From NCBI GenBank assembly GCA_028710895.1, contig JAQTTH010000015.1, positions 47,542 to 111,541 of the forward strand: a stretch of DNA of 64,000 bases, written 5' to 3'. Shown piece by piece: positions 44,093-53,647 of this stretch. Every line of letters starts with the position of its first letter. Position 1 is the first letter of the stretch. The stretch comes from Paludibacter sp. Lineage in GTDB: Bacteria; Bacteroidota; Bacteroidia; Bacteroidales; Paludibacteraceae. A program made the translations under genes and the position numbers. The notes under the pieces were generated by a model, which saw nothing but the letters and a program-made list of their open reading frames with translations, was not told the DNA's origin and ran no database searches.

Positions 44093-44712
44093 AACACGAA
44101 ATAGACCTTTCAACGTGGAAACGCCGCGAGCATTTCGAAGTTTTCAGAAACTTTGACGAACCGCTTTTTGGCATTACTGTAAAAGTTGAATGTTCAGCTG
44201 CTTATAAAAAAGCAAAGGAATTAGGCTATTCATTTTCGAACTATTACTTATACTTATCAATGAAAGCTGCGAATGAAATTGAAGAATTTCGTTATAGAAT
44301 CGAAGGAGATAAAGTATATTGTTACGACAGTGTTGGTGCAGGTCCGACTATCTTCCGTGCTGACGAAACTTATGGCTGTGGATTTATGCCCTACAACGAA
44401 GACATTGAAGCGTTTATGCTTCAGGCAAGTGCTGAAGTTGAGCGCGTAAAAGCCGAACAAGGCTTAAAATTCACACACGCCGGAGAAGATATTTTGCACT
44501 ATTCAACCCTTCCATGGGCTGATTTCACAGCGGTAAACCATGCTCGACGATTAGATATTGGTCGTAGTATTCCGAAAATAACGTTCGGAAAAATAACACG
44601 TGAAGCAGATAAAATGTGGTTACCAGTGGATGTTCATGTCAATCACGCGTTAATGGATGGTTTGCACGTTGGGAAATTTATCGAGCGATTTCAGGAGTTA
44701 TTAAGCGAATAA
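44089..44712 (+). CDS. Chloramphenicol acetyltransferase-like (CatA family) protein
   Basis: A 207-residue cytosolic protein of the CatA fold: STWKRREHFEVFRNFDEPLFGITVKVECSAAYKKAKELGYSFSNYYLYLSMKAANEIEEFRYRI, GCGFMPYN, FTHAGEDILHYSTLPWADFTAVNHARRLD, and the catalytic-His block VDVHVNHALMDGLHVGKFIERFQ (family consensus HHxxxDG; here NHALMDG). Whether it acetylates chloramphenicol or an unrelated amine/alcohol cannot be told. It ends the coupled pyrB-pyrI-flavin reductase-CAT chain, an unusual set of companions for pyrimidine synthesis. Confidence 0.85.
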   Translation: MKHEIDLSTWKRREHFEVFRNFDEPLFGITVKVECSAAYKKAKELGYSFSNYYLYLSMKAANEIEEFRYRIEGDKVYCYDSVGAGPTIFRADETYGCGFMPYNEDIEAFMLQASAEVERVKAEQGLKFTHAGEDILHYSTLPWADFTAVNHARRLDIGRSIPKITFGKITREADKMWLPVDVHVNHALMDGLHVGKFIERFQELLSE

Positions 44713-44781
44713 AATCCGTAGGGACATGTCCGTGACTTGTCCACAGAAAAAAGAATAAATCAATAATTATATATATTAAAA

Positions 44782-46062
44782 ATGAAAAGAGACCAGGTGA
44801 TTTTTGACATCATTGCACGCGAAAAACAGCGTCAATTGAAAGGAATTGAATTAATTGCATCAGAAAACTTTGTAAGCGAGCAAGTTATGGAAGCAATGGG
44901 TTCAGTATTAACCAATAAATACGCTGAAGGATATCCGGGCAAACGCTATTATGGCGGTTGCGAAGTGGTTGACGAAAGCGAGCAAATTGCTATCGACCGC
45001 TTGAAAGAAATTTTTGGTGCTGAATGGGCAAACGTACAACCTCACTCAGGTGCGCAGGCTAATGCAGCTGTATTTTTAGCTTGTTTGAATCCGGGCGATA
45101 AATTCCTTGGTTTGAACTTATCACATGGTGGTCACTTGTCGCACGGTTCATTGGTAAACAGCTCAGGTATTCTTTACAAACCATGCGAATACAACGTGAA
45201 AGAAGATACCGGCCGCGTTGATTACGATCAAATGGAAGAAGTTGCTGTTCGCGAACAACCAAAATTGATTGTTGGTGGTGGCTCGGCTTATTCACGCGAA
45301 TGGGATTACAAACGCATGCGCGAAATTGCCGATAAAGTTGGTGCTTTGTTGATGATTGACATGGCTCACCCGGCAGGATTGATTGCAGCCGGATTATTAG
45401 AAAACCCTTTGAAATGGGCTCACATCGTAACTTCTACAACCCATAAAACCCTTCGTGGACCTCGTGGTGGAATCATTCTTCTTGGAAAAGATTTTCCAAA
45501 CCCTTGGGGAAAAACAACTCCAAAAGGTGACGTGAAAATGATGTCTGCTTTGCTTGATTCAGCTGTATTCCCGGGAATTCAGGGTGGACCGCTTGAACAC
45601 GTAATTGCTGCTAAAGCCGTTTCGTTTGGCGAATGCTTACAACCTGAATACAAAGCGTACCAAACACAGGTTCAGAAAAATGCTGCTGCTTTGGCAAACG
45701 CATTGATTTCTCGCGGATTTACTATCATTTCAGGTGGAACTGATAACCACTCAATGTTGGTGGATTTACGTTCAAAGTTTCCTGAATTGACAGGTAAAGT
45801 TGCTGAAAAAGCATTGGTTGAAGCTGATATAACCGTGAACAAAAACATGGTTCCTTTCGACAGTCGTTCAGCTTTCCAAACTTCAGGTATCCGTCTTGGC
45901 ACTCCTGCTATCACAACCCGTGGGGCAAAAGAAGATTTGATGGTGGAAATAGCTGAAATGATTGAAACTGTTCTTTCTAACGTCGAAAACGAAGAAGTGC
46001 TTAAATCGGTTCGCGAACGAGTAAACAAAACAATGGAAAAATTCCCTTTGTTTGCTGACTAA
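44782..46062 (+). CDS. glyA: Serine hydroxymethyltransferase
   Basis: A 426-residue PLP enzyme converting serine and THF to glycine and methylene-THF. Conserved blocks: [75 protein letters not shown], the PLP lysine in [13 protein letters not shown] (Lys 222) and GTPAITTRG near the C-terminus. Complete. A GTAGGGACATGTCC repeat remnant lies just before it (about 44718-44740). Followed by a long hairpin. Confidence 0.98.
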   Translation: MKRDQVIFDIIAREKQRQLKGIELIASENFVSEQVMEAMGSVLTNKYAEGYPGKRYYGGCEVVDESEQIAIDRLKEIFGAEWANVQPHSGAQANAAVFLACLNPGDKFLGLNLSHGGHLSHGSLVNSSGILYKPCEYNVKEDTGRVDYDQMEEVAVREQPKLIVGGGSAYSREWDYKRMREIADKVGALLMIDMAHPAGLIAAGLLENPLKWAHIVTSTTHKTLRGPRGGIILLGKDFPNPWGKTTPKGDVKMMSALLDSAVFPGIQGGPLEHVIAAKAVSFGECLQPEYKAYQTQVQKNAAALANALISRGFTIISGGTDNHSMLVDLRSKFPELTGKVAEKALVEADITVNKNMVPFDSRSAFQTSGIRLGTPAITTRGAKEDLMVEIAEMIETVLSNVENEEVLKSVRERVNKTMEKFPLFAD

Positions 46063-46074
46063 TAATTTTGTAAT

Positions 46075-46111
46075 GAAAGTAAGAGGTAAAAGTTACTTGC
46101 CTCTTACTTTC
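46075..46111 (+). terminator. Terminator-like hairpin after glyA
   Basis: GAAAGTAAGAGG / CCTCTTACTTTC, 12-bp perfect stem with 13-nt loop; the trailing T-tract is interrupted. Confidence 0.7.
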
Positions 46112-46134
46112 TTACCTTTTACTCCCATAAATCT

Positions 46135-47136
46135 ATGATTGAAAAGATATTTGAGCTTTCAGAACTGACCGATACTACTGTTTTCTATGGAATAAACAAC
46201 CATAATGTACAAACCATTAAAAATTTACATCCAAATGTGCGATTCTCCGCCAGAGGGAATGTAATTAAATTGGCCGGTAATGAGGACGATATCAACAATT
46301 TATTTTCAATTATAGAAAAACTGGAGCGTTTTTGTATAGATAACAACACACTTTCCGAAGAAAACATTATCGAAATTATCAAAGGGAATGCTCCCGATGA
46401 GATTAAATTTGAGAACCTGATTTTGCACGGCGTAAATGGCAAGTCCATTATGGCTCGTACGGCTAATCAGCAAAAGTTGGTGAAAGATTTTGAAACCAAC
46501 GACCTCCTTTTTGCCATTGGACCGGCCGGTTCGGGCAAAACCTACACAGCCATTGCGTTGGCAGTTCGCTCTTTGAAAAACCGCGAAATTAAAAAAATTA
46601 TCCTTAGTCGTCCGGCTGTGGAAGCAGGCGAAAAGCTCGGTTTCCTTCCAGGCGATATGAAAGAAAAAATTGATCCGTACCTGCAACCGCTTTATGATGC
46701 TTTGCAGGATATGATTACACCGCTTAAGCTGAAAGAATACTTGGAAAATGGCACCATTCAGATTGCTCCACTCGCCTTCATGCGTGGACGAACACTGAGC
46801 GATGCAGTTGTTATTCTGGATGAAGCACAAAATACCACCACCATGCAAATCAAAATGTTTCTTACCCGTATGGGTCTGAATACCAAAATGATTGTTACAG
46901 GTGATATGACTCAAATAGACTTGCCTTACGCTCAAAAATCCGGATTAATTGATGCGTTGGAAGTACTGAAAAACGTAAAGGGAATAGCCAAAGTTGAATT
47001 TGACGTAAAAGACATTGTGCGCCATAAACTCGTGCAACGAATTGTGGAAGCATATGAGAAACGAGCTAAAGAACCACAAACCCCGAAAGAAGAAGAAGGA
47101 AGTGACAAACAAGAAGTTCTGATTTTGAAAAAATAA
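46135..47136 (+). CDS. phoH: PhoH family ATPase
   Basis: A 333-residue protein. N-terminal KH-like region ([28 protein letters not shown]), then the P-loop domain: [19 protein letters not shown] (Walker A, residues 129-136), [36 protein letters not shown], Walker [24 protein letters not shown] and [11 protein letters not shown]. PhoH/YbeZ-type proteins act with RNA and ribosome-linked factors (YbeY partner in other bacteria); the partner is not in this window. C-terminal acidic/Lys tail. Confidence 0.95.
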   Translation: MIEKIFELSELTDTTVFYGINNHNVQTIKNLHPNVRFSARGNVIKLAGNEDDINNLFSIIEKLERFCIDNNTLSEENIIEIIKGNAPDEIKFENLILHGVNGKSIMARTANQQKLVKDFETNDLLFAIGPAGSGKTYTAIALAVRSLKNREIKKIILSRPAVEAGEKLGFLPGDMKEKIDPYLQPLYDALQDMITPLKLKEYLENGTIQIAPLAFMRGRTLSDAVVILDEAQNTTTMQIKMFLTRMGLNTKMIVTGDMTQIDLPYAQKSGLIDALEVLKNVKGIAKVEFDVKDIVRHKLVQRIVEAYEKRAKEPQTPKEEEGSDKQEVLILKK

Positions 47137-47176
47137 AATATCAAAAACAACATACAAAAATAACAAAAACAATAAT

Positions 47177-48124
47177 ATGAACGCTTTAACTAACACTGAT
47201 TTCCATTTTGATGGACAAACAAACGTGTATCACGGTAAAGTTCGTGATGTATATACAGTAAAAAATGACTTATTGGTAATGGTTGCCACCGACCGTATTT
47301 CGGCTTTCGATGTGGTTTTACCAAAAGGAATTCCCTATAAAGGACAAATGTTGAATCAAATTGCAGCAAAATTTCTTGACGCAACTGCCGATATAGTTCC
47401 AAACTGGAAACTGGCTAGTCCTGATCCAATGGTAACCGTAGGTCTTCGTTGCGAAGGATACCCTGTAGAAATGATTGTACGCGGTTATTTGTGCGGAAGT
47501 GCATGGAGAACCTATAAAAGTGGTGTTCGCGAAATTTGTGGCGTAAAAATCCCTGATGGCATGCGAGAGAACCAACGTTTCCCTCAACCTATCATCACTC
47601 CTACTACCAAGGCTGAATTAGGACGCCACGACGAAGATATTACCCGCGAAGAAATCCTGAGTCAGGGTTTGGTATCGGTAGAAGAATACGAAATGCTGGA
47701 AAAATACACCATGGCACTTTTCATGCGGGGCACTGAAATGGCTGCCGCTCGTGGCTTAATTTTGGTTGATACTAAATATGAATTTGGAAGCCGCGATGGT
47801 AAAATCTATCTGATTGACGAAATTCATACACCTGATTCTTCACGCTATTTCTATTCCGACAGCTATCAGGAACTTTTTGAAAAAGGAGAAGCTCAAAAAC
47901 AACTTTCGAAAGAATTTGTACGCGAATGGTTAATGGAAAATGGCTTCCAGGGTAAAGATGGACAACAAGTTCCGGAAATGACACCCGAAATTGTAGCAGG
48001 AATCAGCGAACGATACATAGAATTATTCGAAAATATCTCAGGTGAAGCCTTTGATAAAGCCGATATAGCTGACATTACAGCGCGTATTGAAAAAAATGTT
48101 GTAGAATATTTGAAAACAGTTTAA
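47177..48124 (+). CDS. purC: SAICAR synthetase (phosphoribosylaminoimidazolesuccinocarboxamide synthase)
   Basis: A 315-residue enzyme of de novo purine synthesis (CAIR plus aspartate plus ATP to SAICAR). [84 protein letters not shown], and LVDTKYEFG ... [14 protein letters not shown] are diagnostic. The longer form (over 300 residues) is usual in Bacteroidota. It lies 40 bp after phoH and ahead of tRNA-Ser. Confidence 0.97.
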   Translation: MNALTNTDFHFDGQTNVYHGKVRDVYTVKNDLLVMVATDRISAFDVVLPKGIPYKGQMLNQIAAKFLDATADIVPNWKLASPDPMVTVGLRCEGYPVEMIVRGYLCGSAWRTYKSGVREICGVKIPDGMRENQRFPQPIITPTTKAELGRHDEDITREEILSQGLVSVEEYEMLEKYTMALFMRGTEMAAARGLILVDTKYEFGSRDGKIYLIDEIHTPDSSRYFYSDSYQELFEKGEAQKQLSKEFVREWLMENGFQGKDGQQVPEMTPEIVAGISERYIELFENISGEAFDKADIADITARIEKNVVEYLKTV

Positions 48125-48256
48125 ACAATAAGGCTCTGAAAACCAAACGATATTCAATTATGAATCATGAATTATGAATTATGACTTGAAAAATCGTTTG
48201 GTAGTTCCGGAAAAAGCCGTATCTTTGCACCGTCTTTGAAAAACGACATACACTCT

Positions 48257-48341
48257 GGAGAGATGGCAGAGTGATCGATTGCAGCGGTCTTGAAAACCGC
48301 CGTACTGCAAGGTACCGGGGGTTTGAATCCCTCTCTCTCCG
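48257..48341 (+). tRNA. tRNA-Ser (anticodon TGA)
   Basis: An 85-nt tRNA with a long variable arm. Acceptor GGAGAGA/TCTCTCC, anticodon stem GCGGT/ACCGC with loop CTTGAAA giving TGA (reads TCA), T-arm GGGGGTTTGAATCCCTC, discriminator G. It is the integration site of the adjacent island: its last 12 bases plus one are repeated at 59133-59145. Confidence 0.95.
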
Positions 48342-48342
48342 C
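48330..48342. repeat. attL: tRNA-Ser 3'-end repeat
   Basis: CCTCTCTCTCCGC, overlapping the acceptor end of tRNA-Ser; identical copy at 59133-59145. Confidence 0.8.
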
Positions 48343-48383
48343 AAAATACGCTGATTATCAGCACTTTAAAAGTAAAGAGTACT

Positions 48384-48420
48384 AAAAAGGGAACTATATT
48401 CATTTATAGTTCCCTTTTTT
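48384..48420 (+). terminator. Terminator after tRNA-Ser (island-supplied)
   Basis: AAAAAGGGAACTATA / TATAGTTCCCTTTTT, 15-bp stem with 6-nt loop and T6 tail. Confidence 0.85.
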
Positions 48421-48598
48421 ATTTCTTTATTCTCATAATTATTTCTAAGATTTTCACTTTTATATAGTTTAAAATTAATGATTATTCTCTGAATCAAAAA
48501 AAAAGAAGGCTACCGAAATTGGCAGCCTCCTACTCAACTCAAAAATATCAATGGCATGGTAATACCATTGAATATTTTTGTTTTTCTTGAGTTAATTA

Positions 48599-49579
48599 TT
48601 ATCCTAAGTACCAGTGAAATTGCCTTTCCTGAATCGCTTGTTTCAATCCATTTACAAACTCAAAACAACCTACTCCCTTGTCAATAAACGAATCAATATA
48701 ACTCATTTTATTTGCACCTGTAAACAAGTTATACAGCTTCCAAAGATTTATATCACCAAATTCATTCCTGCAAAAAGAATCATCTGTATAATAATCCTTT
48801 ACTACTAAATTAATCTGTGAATCAGATAACGGAAACATTGGAATCTCTTTTCGGTCTTTAAAAGGCATCATTTGATACATTCTGGCTTTCCCTATCAGTT
48901 GTGCAAATTGGCTTTCAGATATATTAATTTCAGGCAGGTCACTGAGCATTTCAAGGTATTTATAAAATTTGAATTCACTGAATAGTTTGTAAGCTTCACT
49001 TGCCAATTCAGCAATAGTTCTGACCTTAATATCAGTCTTAAACCCATCAGTAAATACACACAGATTTGTACACACTTTATTCTGAAAACCAATAAAGAGC
49101 TTAAATCGCTCCTCTGACTTCCTTGAATACAGATTTTCCAAATTATAAGCTCGAACACCACCAATAGTCAGATTAAGTGTATTACCACCTACAACATTAC
49201 TAATCGAAGGTATTTCAATAGCAAATGCCATTCGTTCAAAATACAAAGTCTTTTCATGTTCCAGTAGGTCTTTTGCTGGCTTATCTACTGCTGTAGGTAT
49301 TCTTCCTTTAATTGGATGAGAAACTCTAATGGCAGGCTTTAAAATCTGTTCTCCACCAAAAACCTGTTGTGCTACAAATACAATGGTTTCAATAAATTCG
49401 AGGTGCGAAATAGTGCGCTCATTATCTTTTGCAAACACAGGAATAGTGTGTTTGTACTTTAAGTCACGTGTTTTGATTACCTCTGTATTAGCTGCTATAA
49501 AATGAATGTTACTCGTTTCTGACAACGGAAACACTTCATCTATTACTTCATGATTACTGCTTACTTGCATTAAATCCAT
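48599..49579 (-). CDS. DUF3871 family protein
   Basis: A 326-residue protein of the DUF3871 family common on Bacteroidota mobile elements: FIAANTEVIKTRDLKYKHTIPVFAKDNERTISHLEFIETI, IRVSHPIKGRIPTAVDKPAKDLLEHEKTLYFERMAFAIEIPSISNVVGGNTLNLTIGGVRAYNLENLYSRKSEERFKLFIGFQNKVCTNLCVFTDG, ending NGLKQAIQERQFHWYLG. The pattern recalls phage-type ssDNA/plasmid proteins of the DUF932 group, but the function is unknown. It overlaps the upstream AAA ATPase gene by 26 bp and is thus coupled to it. Confidence 0.8.
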   Translation of the reverse strand: MDLMQVSSNHEVIDEVFPLSETSNIHFIAANTEVIKTRDLKYKHTIPVFAKDNERTISHLEFIETIVFVAQQVFGGEQILKPAIRVSHPIKGRIPTAVDKPAKDLLEHEKTLYFERMAFAIEIPSISNVVGGNTLNLTIGGVRAYNLENLYSRKSEERFKLFIGFQNKVCTNLCVFTDGFKTDIKVRTIAELASEAYKLFSEFKFYKYLEMLSDLPEINISESQFAQLIGKARMYQMMPFKDRKEIPMFPLSDSQINLVVKDYYTDDSFCRNEFGDINLWKLYNLFTGANKMSYIDSFIDKGVGCFEFVNGLKQAIQERQFHWYLG

Positions 49580-50414
49580 TTTGTGAAATTTTTGTTGGGT
49601 TAATACTAATAGATAACATTTCCTTTCTTGCTATTGCAAGAGGTTCTAACACATCTTTATGTTCGGGGTGATTTCTCAGGATTACACGAAGTTCCTCAAT
49701 GTCATTTGCCTTAGCAATGTTCTCTTTGATTTCTTCCAAAGTTGTTCCGCTATTGCACCAATCAAGAATTTTTTTGCCTGTAAATTGATTAATTACAAAA
49801 TCTGGCTTACCCATAAATAATCCTGTTCTGTCCTTACTGGCATTAGCAACATGCTTCATGTCTACATCAAAAACAACAGTAAATTCATAATCAACCCCTT
49901 CACGCATAATTGCCTTTAATCCTACTTTTTCAGGAACCATCTTACCATTTCTTTCAGATAGTACATAGTCCTGTTTAGTTCTCATGGTACAAATCACATG
50001 GCATTTACTCCGTAGAATACTTTGTATGAGTGCATTCTGCCGAGGACTTATTTTGCCCCAATTAGTAAAACTATTGCCCACCATTTCAGTATGGCATTGT
50101 AGCAGAAAATCCCAACTCTGGGATAGAGAATCTATAATAACTACATCAATTTTTCCGGAATTTTCACAAATAGAAATAGCTTCTATATAGTTCTCTGGAG
50201 AGTAATTATTATTAAGATTAAGTACGTTGTATTGTCCAAGATGGGCATACAAATCTGCTGAACCATTTTCAGAGTCAATGACTGCAATTTTATTCCAGTC
50301 ATTTGTTAGACCATAAGCTAGGAGTAAACTACTATAAGTTTTCCCACTTCCACTACAGCCTTGAAGAGCCATTTTTATTCTGGCTTTCTTTCTTTCGCTT
50401 GTCCTAAGTTGCAT
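49554..50414 (-). CDS. AAA-type (RecA-fold, Sak4-like) ATPase
   Basis: A 286-residue soluble ATPase: MALQGCSGSGKTYSSLLLAYGL (Walker A GCSGSGKT), AVIDSENGSADLYAHLG, DVVIIDSLSQSWDFLLQ (Walker B), HVICTMRTKQDYVLSERNGKMVPEKVGLKAIMREGVDYEFTVVFDVD. This matches phage/mobile-element AAA_24 ATPases, some of which (Sak4) assist single-strand annealing or replication. Paired here with DUF3871, it suggests a DNA-handling module of the island. Confidence 0.85.
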   Translation of the reverse strand: MQLRTSERKKARIKMALQGCSGSGKTYSSLLLAYGLTNDWNKIAVIDSENGSADLYAHLGQYNVLNLNNNYSPENYIEAISICENSGKIDVVIIDSLSQSWDFLLQCHTEMVGNSFTNWGKISPRQNALIQSILRSKCHVICTMRTKQDYVLSERNGKMVPEKVGLKAIMREGVDYEFTVVFDVDMKHVANASKDRTGLFMGKPDFVINQFTGKKILDWCNSGTTLEEIKENIAKANDIEELRVILRNHPEHKDVLEPLAIARKEMLSISINPTKISQNGFNASKQ

Positions 50415-50676
50415 AATTTTAAAATTTAATTTGTTTAAGATTATTATTTACTTATATCAGTTTAAAATGAACTGATTCGCAGTAAATATAAAAAGGCACA
50501 TATCTATATTGAAATATACCTTTTCAAAATTGATTATTTATAAGTATTTATTTCGATAAGCTTTGCTTTCTTGTGGAATTTTATAACTGACAAAAAACAA
50601 GAAAAGCTATATTATTGAAATATTGTAGATTCTACAATAAGTTCAAATGCTCATTTTACCACACATATTGACACCC

Positions 50677-51111
50677 TCACATATTTCCATTATCAGCCAA
50701 ACTGATATATCCATGATTAGATATTATCAAATGGTCTAACAATTTAACCTCCACTAATTCACAAGCTTTCCGTAATTTAGTGGTTACTGAAATGTCGTTA
50801 TCACTTGGGTGTAATGTTCCTGAAGGGTGATTATGCACAATAATTATTGCAGTAGCTAAACACTTCAAAGCTATGCATAAAATAATTTTGAAATCTATAG
50901 TACATTGTGTTATACCACCTTTTGACAACTCATGAACACCCAACACAACATTGGCATTATTCAAAAGAATAATTTTCACTTCCTCTAATAGCTCAATTGA
51001 ATTGCTATCCCAATGGTCTAAAATAAGGCTATAAACATCATTACTACTGACAATTTTTGTCTTTGTAGGATTTGTGTTCACATACGAAATTTTTATTTCA
51101 GTTACTTTCAT
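50677..51111 (-). CDS. RadC/JAB domain protein
   Basis: A 144-residue protein that corresponds to the C-terminal JAB domain of RadC: VLGVHELSKGGITQCTIDFKIILCIALKCLATAIIIVHNHPSGTLHPSDNDISVTTKLRKACELVEVKLLDHLIISNHGYISLAD. The metal motif HNHPSGxxxPSxxD is intact. Short mobile-element RadC copies of this kind are frequent; the chemistry in vivo is unknown. The 260 bp upstream of the AAA gene (50415-50676) contain only weak palindromes such as TCAGTTTAAAATGAACTGA (about 50458-50476). Confidence 0.9.
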   Translation of the reverse strand: MKVTEIKISYVNTNPTKTKIVSSNDVYSLILDHWDSNSIELLEEVKIILLNNANVVLGVHELSKGGITQCTIDFKIILCIALKCLATAIIIVHNHPSGTLHPSDNDISVTTKLRKACELVEVKLLDHLIISNHGYISLADNGNM

Positions 51112-51128
51112 ACTAAAAAAAATAAATA

Positions 51129-51180
51129 GTTCTCTTGGTTACAGGCTGACCGACAATAGGCTATCCTAAACCAAGAGAAC
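51129..51180. repeat. Inverted repeat between radC-like gene and next gene
   Basis: GTTCTCTTGGTT (51129-51140) and AACCAAGAGAAC (51169-51180), perfect 12-bp arms around a 28-nt loop that itself contains GGCT/AGCC-like pairing. It could regulate RadC expression or end the gene at 51188. Confidence 0.5.
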
Positions 51181-51187
51181 AAGTTGA

Positions 51188-51586
51188 TTAATTTGTGTAT
51201 TGGTGTTCAAATGCAGGTGTCTTCTGGAATGAATCCACTGACATATACAAAGCCTCCTTGTTGCTTTGTTGTTGCTGCAAATCTGCCACTACTTCAGGGA
51301 CATAAATCCATCTATGACTTAGAATCATAGTTTCTCCAGTTTCTTTCACCAGATATGGATAAGGTTCACATGGTTGTTTTTCAATTTCACCTGGAATTTT
51401 TGTACCTAATAATGCTTCACATGCTTGTGCATTAAATGTACTTGACAAATATGCACGTTTTGACGTTGCATAAAACTGACCTGTGGTTTGGCTCATTACT
51501 AAGTCAATTCCACCCTGAATCTCCAAAACATGAAAAGATGTTCCATCTTCTCGTTGTCTTTCTTTGTAATTTACGATAGTTACCAT
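51188..51586 (-). CDS. Island protein of unknown function
   Basis: A 132-residue soluble protein starting at the ATG at 51586 (an in-frame TTG 12 codons upstream is less likely). MVTIVNYKERQREDGTSFHVLEIQGGIDLVMSQTTGQFYATSKRAYLSSTFNAQACEALLGTKIPGEIEKQPCEPYPYLVKETGETMILSHRWIYVPE. It resembles small Bacteroidota mobile-element proteins that often precede RadC/DUF3871 genes, but I cannot name a family. Confidence 0.65.
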   Translation of the reverse strand: MVTIVNYKERQREDGTSFHVLEIQGGIDLVMSQTTGQFYATSKRAYLSSTFNAQACEALLGTKIPGEIEKQPCEPYPYLVKETGETMILSHRWIYVPEVVADLQQQQSNKEALYMSVDSFQKTPAFEHQYTN

Positions 51587-51855
51587 TTTGATAAAATTTT
51601 TGAGTTGATTTTTTACCTTCAATTAAATTCAGCTTTTTTAGGTCAAGAAACAGAAGTTCATTAATAATTTCAGCCTGAAAAAACCAATTTCTATTTAGGG
51701 CTACGGAGTATTTCCCCGCAAAGACTAGTGGGTGTGGGCGAATAGGAGTATTTTATGTATTCATTTTTTTCTCAGAAAAATTTTATGTTCAAAAATTTTA
51801 TAAACAATTTCATATATAGCCAATCCGTAAGGCAATATATTTCAAAACAATTTTA

Positions 51856-51863
51856 TACTTTTG
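51856..51863 (+). promoter_or_regulatory. Promoter -7 box for the cargo side of the island
   Basis: TACTTTTG on the plus strand; transcription from about 51870 would run through the hairpin at 51946-52056 into the gene at 52130. The interval 51623-51855 is AT-rich and shows nothing else. Confidence 0.5.
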
Positions 51864-51945
51864 CATCATTACGATTTCTGCAATTTGTAATGACAAATCA
51901 GCATTAATTATTTTTACATATTGTAAGCGTTAGCTTTTATTCGTG

Positions 51946-52056
51946 TTTCTGAAAACCGCCAAAATTTAAAGACCACACAATAATAAGTAATACGCTCACG
52001 CCAATGGCGTGGGCTATTCTTATTTGTGGTCAGGGTGCTTGGCGGTACCTCAGAAA
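51946..52056 (+). ncRNA. Long structured hairpin (candidate leader or small RNA)
   Basis: Nested complementary blocks over 111 nt: TTTCTGA/TCAGAAA (outer), ACCGCCAA/TTGGCGGT, GACCACA/TGTGGTC, then an inner stem with ATAAG and AATA matches, and CACGCC/GGCGTG closing on a 3-nt AAT loop. It lies between a -7 box (51856) and a T7 run (52075-52081), so it could be a roughly 210-nt small RNA or the 5' leader of the cargo genes. No reverse transcriptase or other known RNA partner is adjacent. No ORF crosses it. Confidence 0.5.
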
Positions 52057-52129
52057 CAGATTGGTTTAGTTCCACGCTTTTTTTATGCCTATAAATCAAG
52101 TTTAAGTTACTCCAAATAATAGTTGAACC

Positions 52130-52666
52130 ATGAACAGAACCAAAATCATATTCGGATTGCTTCCAATTGTTTTTTCATTACATGCACAGATATGGCAGAA
52201 AAAGAATGTTGGAAATAATGTATATGTATCCTTCCCCACAGAGGTAAAATACGAGATGAAAAGTAGTAATGGGAAATATGTAGGGCGGTATTCATCAAAG
52301 TCAGAAAATTGCCTTTTTATGGTACTTGTAATGTCTGATGTGATTCCAGATTATCCAAACTTTGTAAACCTAAATAAATCTGACCAAAATAACATTATTA
52401 CAATACTACTAGACAACTTTTGTAAAGGCAAGCTAATGTATTCGAATTCACACAGTGAAGTGGTCAATACTAAAATTGACAATTGTCTAGCTCGTCAACT
52501 ATCTTATACTGCAATTAATCCGGCAACAGGTGAAGCTGGGAAAAGATTTTCAAAATCATTTGTAGTAGCCAATAAACTGTTCTCTTTTGAATGCTGGTAT
52601 TTGTCTGATAGTTCTACAAGCAATTTGGAAATGGTTGATTTTTATAATTCTATTCAAATCAAATAA
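52130..52666 (+). CDS. Exported cargo protein, unknown
   Basis: A 178-residue protein with a signal peptide (MNRTKIIFGLLPIVFSLHAQ). The mature part reads IWQKKNVGNNVYVSFPTEVKYEMKSSNGKYVGRYSSKSENCLFMVLVMSDV and later KSFVVANKLFSFECWYLSDS, an alpha/beta style seen in PsbP/lipoprotein-like periplasmic proteins. No family recognised. First of four plus-strand genes in an otherwise minus-strand island; a 77-bp gap precedes the next gene. Confidence 0.7.
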   Translation: MNRTKIIFGLLPIVFSLHAQIWQKKNVGNNVYVSFPTEVKYEMKSSNGKYVGRYSSKSENCLFMVLVMSDVIPDYPNFVNLNKSDQNNIITILLDNFCKGKLMYSNSHSEVVNTKIDNCLARQLSYTAINPATGEAGKRFSKSFVVANKLFSFECWYLSDSSTSNLEMVDFYNSIQIK

Positions 52667-52742
52667 CTAAAATTTCCATTAAAAACTAAAATACACTATA
52701 CATATAATATGGTAAAATATATATTTATAAACACTTAAAAAT

Positions 52743-53282
52743 ATGAAAAAATTCACATTCATAATCTTAGCTTTCATTGCATTTTCTATGCCTATTATTT
52801 CACAACAAAAAAAGAAAGTAGTTAAACCTGAAATAGATAGATTAGCTGACAAATATAAAAATGACTCCTTAATTACAATATATTCTGCTGGTAATGAATT
52901 GAATTGCACAGTTAGTGTATGTTATAATTCTGATAATAAACCCGTAGAAGTAATAATGTATGGAAATAATAAAAGTAAATATTTAATTGCAGAAGTTCTT
53001 GCAAATCTTGTAATACAAAAAATTAAATCAGGGTATAAACCTTGTGATTTTGAAAGTTCTTTAGCGATAGATAAAAGTTACATTATCAATAATTTAATCG
53101 ATTCAAGCAATAAAATTGATTTGATTAAAGTATGTTATAAATTTACAAAGGGAAAAATGATTTTTAAAATTGAGGGTGGTAATGAAATTTGTGGACCTGA
53201 CTACAATTTTTATTGGTTTAATATTTCAACAATTGACAATGGTAGAGTTGGAGGACATAAAGCAACCAAATTAGACATTTAA
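52743..53282 (+). CDS. Exported cargo protein, unknown
   Basis: A 179-residue protein with a signal peptide (MKKFTFIILAFIAFSMPIISQ) followed by a Lys-rich linker and the compact region LITIYSAGNELNCTVSVCYNSDNKPVEVIMYGNNKSKYLIAEVLANLVIQKIKSGYK. No family recognised. It lies 18 bp before the membrane lipoprotein-like gene, so it should be cotranscribed. Confidence 0.7.
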   Translation: MKKFTFIILAFIAFSMPIISQQKKKVVKPEIDRLADKYKNDSLITIYSAGNELNCTVSVCYNSDNKPVEVIMYGNNKSKYLIAEVLANLVIQKIKSGYKPCDFESSLAIDKSYIINNLIDSSNKIDLIKVCYKFTKGKMIFKIEGGNEICGPDYNFYWFNISTIDNGRVGGHKATKLDI

Positions 53283-53299
53283 TAATTAAAAAACACATC

Positions 53300-53644
53300 A
53301 TGAAAAAAACCCTTATTCTTTCAGTTTTAATATTTTTGTTTGCAAGTTGTACTTCATCAAAAGGATTGGTATCTGAATTCTGGGATTTATTACCACTGGA
53401 GATTAACTCTATTGGAACATTTTTCACAGCATTTATTTGTATATTTTGTATTCAAGTACTATTAAGCCTCATTTCTCGAATCTTTATTCCATTAGATAAT
53501 ATAATCGCAATTGTGCTTTTAATTGTTGTGTTATCGATTAAAGATTATGGATTTTGGATGACATTATTGTTGTTTTCAATCCAGAGATTATTATTGTTTG
53601 GTATCACTTCACTTTATGGGGTATTACGAAGAAATGATTATTAA
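53300..53644 (+). CDS. Small membrane lipoprotein-like cargo protein
   Basis: A 114-residue protein. The N-terminus (MKKTLILSVLIFLFASCTSS) has a lipobox-like FASC with Cys at about 17. Two or three transmembrane stretches follow: SIGTFFTAFICIFCIQVLLSLISRIFI, NIIAIVLLIVVLSIKDYGFWMTLLLFSIQRLLLFGI. No family recognised. Four bp before the TPR gene: a tight pair. Confidence 0.68.
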   Translation: MKKTLILSVLIFLFASCTSSKGLVSEFWDLLPLEINSIGTFFTAFICIFCIQVLLSLISRIFIPLDNIIAIVLLIVVLSIKDYGFWMTLLLFSIQRLLLFGITSLYGVLRRNDY

Positions 53645-53647
53645 AAA

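Noticed and set aside
51946..52056. Retron-type non-coding RNA
   Set aside because: The hairpin is long and structured, but no reverse transcriptase is encoded nearby, so only a general structured-RNA call is kept.
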